From NCBI GenBank assembly GCA_902795255.1, contig CADBKS010000067.1:1-12859 (forward strand): DNA of 12,859 nucleotides, read 5' to 3'. The notes under the pieces were generated by a model that had not been told where the DNA came from, made no database searches, and saw nothing but the letters and a program-made list of their open reading frames with translations. Positions within the stretch are counted from its first letter, which is position 1, and every line of letters starts with the position of its first letter. The DNA is from an uncultured Chloroflexota bacterium. GTDB lineage: Bacteria > Chloroflexota > Anaerolineae > Anaerolineales > Anaerolineaceae. This document shows, one piece after another, positions 7,377-12,859 of the stretch. A program made the translations under genes and the position numbers.

Positions 7377-8677
7377 TGGGGGGGAAGACGCTTTATCTGA
7401 TACCGTTTCAGGATAAATTCCTGATCTACCGCCCTCTGCGCGGGCTTCTTTTCCTCGGCAACCGGGCGATGGCGGACTGCGCGGAACGCTGGTGCGAAGG
7501 TTCAGACCGGGAAGCCTTCGCGGATGAGCCGGAGGTGCTGGATTTCTTTGATGCTGCCGGTTTTACAAGTCCGGATCCGCCGGAACCGCCGGAACCCGAC
7601 CTGAAGCAGTTCCTTCCGACCGGCGCCGCGCTGCTGATGAGCAACCGCTGCAATCTGCGCTGCATTTACTGCTATGCTAACGGCGGGGAAACCAATAACC
7701 TGGATCTGGATCCGGCTGTCGCGAAGATCGTGATCGACACCGTGTGCGAAAATGCGCGGAAGCTGGGGATGGACAGTTTTTCGGTCACCTTCCATGGCGG
7801 AGGGGAGCCGACGCTTCACCGGGACGCGATGCGGGAACTGGCGGAATACGCGCGGGCAAAACCGCTCCGGGCCTCTCTGCATATCGTTACGAACGGTTTC
7901 TGGGATGAAGCGTACGGCAAATGGCTGATGGAATGGATCGATGATATGACGATCTCCATGGACGGGGCAGCGGAGACCCAGAATGCCCAGCGCCCCCTGC
8001 CGGGAGGCCGCCCTTCTTTTGATCGGGTGATGCGGTCCGTGGAACAGCTCACGAAGGCCGGGTACCCGTTCAGCATTCGGATGACCGTGACGCCGGATCG
8101 TTTCAGTCTGCTGCCGGAGAATGTGCGCTTCTTCTGTGAAAATACGGGATGCGGGCAGATCCAGGCGGAACCGGCCTTTTATGAGATCCGCGGGGCGCAT
8201 GGGACGGCGTACCGCGAACAGGGACAGCGTTTCGCGGAGGCTTTCCTTGAAGCCTGGGATATCGCTGCAGCCCATGGCAGGCTGCTTTATTATTCCGGCG
8301 CACGTCCGGAGGGCGTTACCTCATCTTTCTGCAGCGCGCCTCTGGGCGGTAGCCTGACGGTCAACCCTCTGGGGCAGGTGACCGGCTGTTATGAGACGAC
8401 AGGCCGGGACGGTCAGTGCGGCGGTGTGTTTGGGCATGCGGATGCTGCCGGACTTTTTATCGATGAGGAAAGCCGTTTCGCACAGATGAATGAGATCCTG
8501 CACCGCAGGGACAAATGTACGGAATGCTTCTGTTATTATCACTGCGCGGGCGACTGTTTCACCCGCGGGCTGCCGGCGGAAGGTGGGGAATGGCCCTATA
8601 ACCGCTGTGAGATCAACCGGAAGATCACCCTGGAGCTGCTGCTGCGCAGGCTTTCCATGGGTGTTGCGGAAGGATAA
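7376..8677 (+). CDS. Radical SAM/SPASM maturase D with N-terminal leader-binding-like domain
   Basis: A 433-residue protein. Residues 5-63 form a compact domain (paired strands around a Tyr-Arg-Pro-Leu-Arg-Gly segment, then a helix and a final short helix before Ala-Gly-Phe) that resembles the PqqD/RRE-like N-termini of many SPASM maturases. A Pro-rich linker (66-74) follows. The barrel has C92, C96, C99 as CX3CX2C with the classic Asn-Leu-Arg-Cys-Ile-Tyr-Cys-Tyr context, HGGGEP at 140-145 and ISMDGA at 193-198. The SPASM cysteines are C319, C338, C381, C384, C386, C390, C394 and C411, and the C-x2-C-x-C-x3-C-x3-C arrangement at 381-394 matches the one in maturase A. It is the last gene of the overlapping chain and lies 34 bases before the first precursor-like gene, which makes that gene's tail its most likely substrate. 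Confidence 0.9.
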   Translation: MGGKTLYLIPFQDKFLIYRPLRGLLFLGNRAMADCAERWCEGSDREAFADEPEVLDFFDAAGFTSPDPPEPPEPDLKQFLPTGAALLMSNRCNLRCIYCYANGGETNNLDLDPAVAKIVIDTVCENARKLGMDSFSVTFHGGGEPTLHRDAMRELAEYARAKPLRASLHIVTNGFWDEAYGKWLMEWIDDMTISMDGAAETQNAQRPLPGGRPSFDRVMRSVEQLTKAGYPFSIRMTVTPDRFSLLPENVRFFCENTGCGQIQAEPAFYEIRGAHGTAYREQGQRFAEAFLEAWDIAAAHGRLLYYSGARPEGVTSSFCSAPLGGSLTVNPLGQVTGCYETTGRDGQCGGVFGHADAAGLFIDEESRFAQMNEILHRRDKCTECFCYYHCAGDCFTRGLPAEGGEWPYNRCEINRKITLELLLRRLSMGVAEG

Positions 8678-8698
8678 TGTCCGGCCGGCGGTGTTATC

Positions 8699-8705
8699 GG
8701 AGAGG
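8699..8705 (+). promoter_or_regulatory. Ribosome-binding site of first Tat precursor-like gene
   Basis: GGAGAGG ends six bases before the ATG at 8712. It separates this start from a much longer in-frame opening at 8490 that lies inside maturase D. Confidence 0.75.
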
Positions 8706-8711
8706 TGTTAT

Positions 8712-8873
8712 ATGAATGAGATCGATCATAATGAAAAACCTGAGGTCTACGCGCTCCATCGGGATGATGGCAGCTGGCAGATCAGCCGCCGGGATTTTCT
8801 GAAAGCCGCCGGGATCGGTGCGGCCGTTGTCAGCGCCGGACTGTGCAGCAGTTTTCTGCAGCCGGTTTCCGCG
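8712..8873 (+). other. Twin-arginine signal region of copy 1
   Basis: This segment encodes residues 1-54: KPEVYAL at 9-15, twin Arg at 26-27 in SRRDFLK, an Ala/Gly-rich hydrophobic core at 32-43 and a predicted cleavage after the Ala at 54. The 24 residues before the twin Arg are longer than needed for export. They are conserved with copy 2, so they may also serve as a maturase recognition sequence. Confidence 0.8.
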
Positions 8874-10052
8874 GATGAGGAATCCCTGGAAAATATCTGC
8901 CGGAATGCTCCGGCCCATGACAAGGATATCCAGGGCATCTGCACTTCAGCCGACGGAAAATACCTGATCTCCTGGTCCCGGACCAATTCCGGTACGAAAT
9001 TCAAGTGCTGGGATTTTGAAAATTATGTGCTTGTCGGCACACATTCCCATAGCCGGCCGGCATCAAATTCCGCACCGGGTTTTATTAAGAAAAAATCTGC
9101 CGTAACCTATTGTTTTGATTCTCAGCGGGACAATATCTACTATATGGATCTTCCTGCACTCAGTGCCGGGACGATCCGTTCCGTCAGTCTGAAGGGCAAT
9201 AAAACGGCTCTGACTGCGGTAACCGCCGCGAAAAACGGAAACATCTATGCGGCAACAGACGGAAAACTGCTGATCGCCAGGGCAAAAACGGGTACGGACA
9301 AGTATGAAAAAGCGGTCACGCTGGATATCGGGAAAAAGATCACGAAATGCGCCGCTTTTGACGGCGGGAAGAAACTTTTCGCGTCCTTCGGAAGCGAGGG
9401 CTGCGGGATCGTCGATACGGAAGATGGTTCGGTCAGTGATCCTTTCCCGCCCTGCAGGGATTTTGCGGTCCTGCCGGGTGAGACCGCGGTGCTGCTGGCC
9501 GCGGAGGAAGAGGGCGGATCGTCCCATCTCTGTCTTTACTCACTGACCGGCGGCGGACTGATCTGGGACTGTTTCGGGGAACATGATTACCATAAGACAG
9601 CCGTGACGCCTGACGGGGCGATCGCTGTCCTCACGACGGATCTTACGGTCGAATTGAGGGAGCTTGCTGACGGTTCTTTCCTCGCAGAGGAGAATTTCAA
9701 TAATCAGTTTTCCTTTACGAGTGATATCGCTGTGGCCGGTGACGGCACAAAGATCGCCTGCTGTTACGGAAATTCGATCCTCTTTATCAGCCTGCCGGAT
9801 CTGAAGCTGATCGGCTGTCCGCTGGATATTAAGGAGATGAAAGACAATAAAAAGGGCGTTGAGGTCACCGGGAAGGACGTTCTGACCGGCAAAGAGGTCC
9901 ATTACACGCTGCCCTGCGGGGCTGCGGTCCCAAGCGGTGCGGTCTGTACCTGCAACTGCGTTGCAGGTCGGGGCGGCTGCGCGGTAAACTGCAGCTGCAA
10001 CGGTCATTCGAGCAGCAGGTCATATGGTTCAAGTTACTGGTATCCGAATTGA
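8712..10052 (+). CDS. Tat-exported beta-propeller-like protein with CxC tail, copy 1 (candidate maturation substrate)
   Basis: A 446-residue protein. Residues 25-31 read SRRDFLK, an exact twin-arginine consensus, followed by a hydrophobic core and a likely cleavage after Val-Ser-Ala at 52-54, so it should be exported folded. The body (about 60-370) has weak WD40/beta-propeller-like units, seen as recurring (S/T)xDGxxx strands and Cys-Trp-Asp-Phe at 99-102. No enzyme active site is evident. Residues 412-429 form a Cys-rich tail (C412, C414, C416, C423, C427, C429), followed by a Ser/Gly/Tyr-rich stretch ending Tyr-Trp-Tyr-Pro-Asn. The start at 8712 has a good ribosome-binding site and matches the start of the downstream paralogue, where KPEVYAL is at the same position. 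Position directly after four SPASM enzymes and a PqqD-like gene makes it a candidate RiPP-like substrate. Its biological function is not known to me. Confidence 0.88.
   Translation: MNEIDHNEKPEVYALHRDDGSWQISRRDFLKAAGIGAAVVSAGLCSSFLQPVSADEESLENICRNAPAHDKDIQGICTSADGKYLISWSRTNSGTKFKCWDFENYVLVGTHSHSRPASNSAPGFIKKKSAVTYCFDSQRDNIYYMDLPALSAGTIRSVSLKGNKTALTAVTAAKNGNIYAATDGKLLIARAKTGTDKYEKAVTLDIGKKITKCAAFDGGKKLFASFGSEGCGIVDTEDGSVSDPFPPCRDFAVLPGETAVLLAAEEEGGSSHLCLYSLTGGGLIWDCFGEHDYHKTAVTPDGAIAVLTTDLTVELRELADGSFLAEENFNNQFSFTSDIAVAGDGTKIACCYGNSILFISLPDLKLIGCPLDIKEMKDNKKGVEVTGKDVLTGKEVHYTLPCGAAVPSGAVCTCNCVAGRGGCAVNCSCNGHSSSRSYGSSYWYPN
9945..9998 (+). other. Cys-x-Cys tail of copy 1
   Basis: Codons for residues 412-429 encode six cysteines, four of them in CxC context plus one overlapping pair (CTCNC). 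A similar opening (CxCNCVAG) begins the longer tail of copy 2. It is the likely site of modification or metal binding. Confidence 0.75.
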
Positions 10053-10079
10053 TCGGATCGGTGTTTTTCTGTTGACTCA

Positions 10080-10085
10080 GGGAGG
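10080..10085 (+). promoter_or_regulatory. Ribosome-binding site of second Tat precursor-like gene
   Basis: GGGAGG ends five bases before the ATG at 10091, in the 38-base gap between the two paralogues. Confidence 0.8.
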
Positions 10086-10090
10086 TAGTT

Positions 10091-10252
10091 ATGAGCGGAC
10101 AGACGAAAAAGGAGAAGCCGGAGGTTTATGCGCTCCGGCAGGATGGGGGAGGCTGGCAGTTCAGCCGGCGGGATTTTCTGAAGGCGGCCGGGATCGGTGC
10201 GGCGGCGGTCGGGATCGGGCTGAACAGCCGTTTTGTACGGCCGGCATCCGCT
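10091..10252 (+). other. Twin-arginine signal region of copy 2
   Basis: Residues 1-54 have KPEVYAL at 9-15, SRRDFLKAAGIGAA at 25-38 and a predicted cleavage after Ala 54, all in register with copy 1 without a single gap. Confidence 0.8.
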
Positions 10253-11428
10253 GCGGATGACATTTATTCGCTGTGTATCAATTCACTGGCACACAGCGAG
10301 GTGATCACGCACCTGTTGCTTTCACCGGACGGCAAATATCTGCTCTCCCGGGACAGCGGCGGGCTGATGAAGTGCTGGAATTTTCAGAATTACGCGCTTC
10401 TCGGCAGTGTCAAAAATGCCTTTAAGAAAAATGCTCCGAAGGTCACGGGATACAACCGTTCCGATCCGGTGGTCTTTTCGGAGAAATTCGAGTTTTATAC
10501 GCTCCCGCTTTCAAATAACTCTTCGATGAAGTCCCCGATCGTGCCGGATACGGACCTTTCGGTATGGACGATCGATCAGGAGTCGAATATCTGCAGTGTT
10601 CAGGACGGGGCCCTTTATATGAACCGGGCGTCGGATTCGTATACAAACAATAAAAAGGTTTGTGACCTGGAAGGGAAAGTGCTGTCGATCCAATATCTTG
10701 CGGGCAGCAATAAGTTTTTCCTGCAGCTCCAAAACGGTTTTGCCATTCTGGATCCGGTCAGCGGGGATCAGCGTACGTTTGAGGCCCCCTGCAGTTATTA
10801 TGCCGTTGCTCCCGGTGAGTCCAGAGTACTCCTCGGGGACAGCAGCGGATGCCGCCTGTGTTCGCTCGTCGACGGAAGTGTGATCTGGAAACAGGATCTC
10901 TCCGGGCTCAGCGCTGCTGCGGTCACGCCGGACGGTTCGGTCGGGATCGTTTCTGATTCTGCTTTCCATGTCCGGCTGATCTCCATGGCGGACGGTTCAG
11001 TCCTGCATGATAAAGCCTGCGGGGTGAAAACGGACCGCATCCCGCAGATCGCTGTGGCAAAAGACGGCTCGAAATTCGCTTTCGCGGTCGGAAAGAGCAT
11101 TCTGTTTTTCAGTCTGCCGGATCTTAAAGTGATCGGCTGCCCGGTCGATCTGGATGAGATGAAGGAGGATTCGGAGGGGATCCAGATCAAACAGACGGAT
11201 GCGGTCACCGGCCAGACGGTGACGGTGACCCTCCCCTGCGGTTCACCGATCCCGGCCGGAGCGGTATGTGTGTGCAACTGTGTTGCCGGTCATGTCTGCA
11301 GCTGCGACGGCCATGTCGTCTGTACCTGTGATACGGTCAGAGCCCCATGTTCCTGTGACGGCCACTGTTCCTGCAACACGGTCTGTACCTGTGACTCCCA
11401 GGGCGGACATTACTGGCACCCGAATTAA
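10091..11428 (+). CDS. Tat-exported beta-propeller-like protein with expanded CxC tail, copy 2 (candidate maturation substrate)
   Basis: A 445-residue paralogue of the preceding gene. The twin-arginine motif SRRDFLK is again at 25-31, with a probable cleavage after Ala-Ser-Ala at 52-54. The WD40-like units include a SPDGKYLLS strand followed by Lys-Cys-Trp-Asn-Phe at 94-98, AVTPDGS at 277-283 and AVAKDGS at 321-327. ILFFSLPDLKVIGCP at 337-351 is nearly the same as in copy 1. The tail at 393-434 has thirteen cysteines in 42 residues, arranged as CVCNC, CSCDGH, CTCD, CSCDGH, CSC and CTCD. It ends Tyr-Trp-His-Pro-Asn, matching the end of copy 1. The middle of the body is poorly conserved between the copies, while the first 54 residues and the last part of the propeller plus tail are strongly conserved. 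A covalently modified or metal-loaded surface protein is the most likely product. The function is unknown. Confidence 0.88.
   Translation: MSGQTKKEKPEVYALRQDGGGWQFSRRDFLKAAGIGAAAVGIGLNSRFVRPASAADDIYSLCINSLAHSEVITHLLLSPDGKYLLSRDSGGLMKCWNFQNYALLGSVKNAFKKNAPKVTGYNRSDPVVFSEKFEFYTLPLSNNSSMKSPIVPDTDLSVWTIDQESNICSVQDGALYMNRASDSYTNNKKVCDLEGKVLSIQYLAGSNKFFLQLQNGFAILDPVSGDQRTFEAPCSYYAVAPGESRVLLGDSSGCRLCSLVDGSVIWKQDLSGLSAAAVTPDGSVGIVSDSAFHVRLISMADGSVLHDKACGVKTDRIPQIAVAKDGSKFAFAVGKSILFFSLPDLKVIGCPVDLDEMKEDSEGIQIKQTDAVTGQTVTVTLPCGSPIPAGAVCVCNCVAGHVCSCDGHVVCTCDTVRAPCSCDGHCSCNTVCTCDSQGGHYWHPN
11267..11395 (+). repeat. CxC-DGH repeat tail of copy 2
   Basis: The coding repeat includes two copies of CSCDGH (11297-11314 and 11348-11365), two of CTCD (11321-11332 and 11384-11395) and further CxC units. 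At DNA level a GTCTGTACCTGTGA string recurs in both CTCD units, and a related string opens the tail of copy 1. This points to expansion by short duplications. Confidence 0.8.
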
Positions 11429-11446
11429 ATAGTGAATGGCTGTATC

Positions 11447-11481
11447 AGAGTGAAGAGTGAAGAGTTCAGAGTTCAGAGTGA
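11447..11481 (+). repeat. Five tandem 7-bp units
   Basis: Five contiguous heptamers read AGAGTGA, AGAGTGA, AGAGTTC, AGAGTTC, AGAGTGA. They lie in the 129-base gap after the second precursor-like gene. Together with the adjacent hairpin they may be part of a dispersed intergenic repeat. Confidence 0.8.
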
Positions 11482-11485
11482 AGTT

Positions 11486-11511
11486 AAATCGGTGACGCTT
11501 CGCGTCGATTT
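11486..11511 (+). repeat. Imperfect inverted repeat / hairpin
   Basis: AAATCG at 11486-11491 pairs with CGATTT at 11506-11511, and ACGC at 11495-11498 pairs with GCGT at 11502-11505. The loop is TTC, with a three-base bulge on the left arm. There is no long T-run after it, so a rho-independent terminator is not convincing. It could be a dispersed palindromic element or weak transcription attenuator. Confidence 0.6.
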
Positions 11512-11557
11512 ATAGATGCTGCGCGGTGACTGTAGGCACTGGTGACGGGGAAAAAGT

Positions 11558-12859
11558 ATGGAGTGTTTTGAGGATCGGCTCAGGGAGCAGGAAGAGAGGC
11601 TGCGGCGGTTTGACAGTCGGACACTGCCCGAGATCCTTGCCGAACGGGCGATGCCGCTGCCGCTTTGGGCGCAGCGGCCGATGACGGATTCCGGCGGGGA
11701 TCTGATCCGGGCGGTATGCCGTGCCGCGGTGGAGAGCCCCGCCGATACCTTCTGTATTTATGCCCATGTCCCCTTTTGCAGGACGCGCTGCGGATACTGT
11801 GACTGTTATTCTTTTCCGCTCACACCCGCCCGGATGGCGGAGCGTGACGCTTATGTCGGACTGCTTGAACAAGAGATCACCTGGTGGGCGGAAAATGTCC
11901 CGTCCCTGCGCGGGAAAAAGCTTTCCACTGTCCATTTCGGGGGCGGGACCCCGCTGATGATCGGTACGGACGGACTCGCCCGGGTCATGGACCGGATCCG
12001 GTCATTTTTCACTGTTGATGCAGGAACCGAACTGGCGCTGGAGTCGACTTCTTCGGATCTGGATGAAAAAGTGCTGGATGCCCTGCAGCGGCTGGGTTTT
12101 ACCCGGCTGCATGTGGGCGTCCAGTCCCTGCAGGATCCGGTCCGGCGGCTGATCGGCCGGCATGAATCCGGCCGGACAGTGCTGGAAAAGCTCCGCTATG
12201 CGGTCAGCGCCGGCTGGATCGTCAGCACGGATGTGATCATCGGGCTGCCCGGATATACGGAGGAAGACATCCGTCCCGATATTGAAGAGATGGCAGCGGC
12301 CGGGGTGGAGGGATTCTCGATCTATGAGCTGGTCCGCTCTCCCCGCAACCGGGTCTTCTTTGAACATCACGGCATCGCGGACCCGGATCTCCCGGCGATG
12401 TGGCGGCAGTTCCAGTATGCTTTCTGGCTGACGGAGCAGCTCGGTTATCACCGCCGGATCTATAACCATATGTCGAAGGGGCGTGATGACAACCGCTATT
12501 TTACCTCGCCGGCCCGCGGGGAGGATCTGCTTTCCTTCGGAACGATTGCCGACGGTTATTTCGGGAACTGCCTGTACCGTCATGCCGAACTTCCCGAATA
12601 CCGGGTCGGGATCGGAGCCGGGCTTCCCGGACTTTCCGGCGGCCTGATACGGACAGCTCCGGAACAGGCGTTTGCCCGGCTGGAACGGGAGATCCGCGGC
12701 GGGACTCCCGCTCCGGAGCCTTTTATTGATGTGCTCGGGCCGGAAAAAGCACTTGCGCTTTTCCAAAACTGGATCGCGCAGGGGTTCCTCCGTGTGGATG
12801 ATGACGGGAACGGAACGGAACTTCTCCCGAACGGCAGCTGGTTTATTCAGAAAATGCTC
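11558..12859 (+). CDS. HemN/HemW-type radical SAM protein, right-truncated
   Basis: The frame is open from ATG 11558 to the window end (434 codons, no stop). A TGA lies in frame at 11543, and GGGGAA at 11547-11552 is a modest ribosome-binding site. Residues 67-83 follow the HemN superfamily pattern (IYAHVPFC) with C74, C78, C81 as CX3CX2C and an extra C83, giving CX3CX2CxC as in oxygen-independent coproporphyrinogen oxidase HemN. HFGGGTP lies at about 127-133, and HVGVQSLQDPVRRLIGRH plus a DVIIGLPG segment further confirm the family. Members include HemN, the haem chaperone HemW, anaerobilin synthases and class C rSAM methyltransferases, and I cannot choose among them. The 129-base gap shows that it is not translationally coupled to the cluster. 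It may be a tailoring enzyme of the same system, or a separate haem or methylation gene. Confidence 0.85.
   Translation, partial: MECFEDRLREQEERLRRFDSRTLPEILAERAMPLPLWAQRPMTDSGGDLIRAVCRAAVESPADTFCIYAHVPFCRTRCGYCDCYSFPLTPARMAERDAYVGLLEQEITWWAENVPSLRGKKLSTVHFGGGTPLMIGTDGLARVMDRIRSFFTVDAGTELALESTSSDLDEKVLDALQRLGFTRLHVGVQSLQDPVRRLIGRHESGRTVLEKLRYAVSAGWIVSTDVIIGLPGYTEEDIRPDIEEMAAAGVEGFSIYELVRSPRNRVFFEHHGIADPDLPAMWRQFQYAFWLTEQLGYHRRIYNHMSKGRDDNRYFTSPARGEDLLSFGTIADGYFGNCLYRHAELPEYRVGIGAGLPGLSGGLIRTAPEQAFARLEREIRGGTPAPEPFIDVLGPEKALALFQNWIAQGFLRVDDDGNGTELLPNGSWFIQKML

Noticed and set aside
8490..8711. Longer start for the first Tat protein at 8490
   Set aside because: It would overlap maturase D by about 190 bases and bury the Tat signal about 100 residues in. 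The ATG at 8712 has a strong ribosome-binding site and matches the paralogue.
10044..10068. CCGA/TCGG hairpin followed by five T as a terminator
   Set aside because: The stem is only four base pairs and overlaps the end of the coding region. It is too weak to call.
10072..10095. TTGACT as a -35 promoter element before the second Tat protein
   Set aside because: No -10-like hexamer occurs at the right distance, and the gap is only 38 bases, so the gene is probably on the upstream transcript.
8712..11428. Enzymatic WD40/quinoprotein function for the Tat proteins
   Set aside because: The body has propeller-like repeats, but I see no quinone, haem CxxCH or other active-site motif. A CxxCH haem site is absent from both tails.
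11486..11557. Promoter for the HemN-like gene near TATAGAT at 11511
   Set aside because: The only -35-like string (GTGACG, 11492-11497) is about 13 bases away, too close for a normal promoter.
12002..12766. 254-codon open frame on the minus strand
   Set aside because: It is antisense to the HemN-like gene, whose + strand frame has clear family motifs. The reverse product shows none.

Overview
The window is a dense, single-strand (+) stretch from a GC-rich bacterium. At least eight genes run in the same direction with almost no spacing. Five of them encode radical SAM (rSAM) enzymes, which points to an anaerobic or microaerobic lifestyle. The large formylglycine-generating-enzyme-like (FGE/SUMF1) protein fused to a DUF805-like membrane segment resembles architectures I associate with Chloroflexota/Anaerolineae, but this taxonomic guess is weak and rests on style of sequence only.

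Layout. (1) 2-3028: left-truncated membrane protein with a DUF805-like end, two transmembrane segments and three extracytoplasmic SUMF1-type domains. (2) 3028-8677: five genes joined by TAATG, TGATG or ATGA stop/start overlaps, or by a 23-nt overlap. They are rSAM/SPASM A, a shorter rSAM/SPASM B, a small protein with a PqqD-like peptide-binding domain, rSAM/SPASM C and rSAM/SPASM D. (3) 8712-11428: two tandem paralogues of about 445 residues. Each has a near-perfect twin-arginine (Tat) signal, a WD40/beta-propeller-like body and a C-terminal tail dense in Cys-x-Cys motifs that ends in the same Trp-x-Pro-Asn sequence. (4) 11429-11557: intergenic stretch with five tandem 7-bp units and an imperfect hairpin. 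(5) 11558 to the right edge: a HemN/HemW-type rSAM protein, still open at the window end.

Interpretation. Four SPASM maturases, a PqqD-like recognition protein and two exported proteins with Cys-rich tails form a set that looks like a RiPP (ribosomally synthesised, post-translationally modified peptide) pathway. Here the substrate would be the tail of a large folded protein rather than a small peptide. The inferred flow is this. The precursor is made in the cytosol, its N-terminal region or tail is bound by the PqqD-like protein or by the N-terminal domains of the rSAM enzymes, and the CxC tail is modified, for example by thioether cross-links. The folded product is then exported by Tat to the cell surface, where the membrane-anchored SUMF1 protein could act as a partner. 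The domain calls are well supported. The chemistry, the pairing of enzymes with substrates and the role of the SUMF1 protein are inference.

No stretch longer than 300 bases lacks a gene. I saw no RNA genes, insertion sequences or CRISPR arrays, and no gene on the minus strand that I could support.
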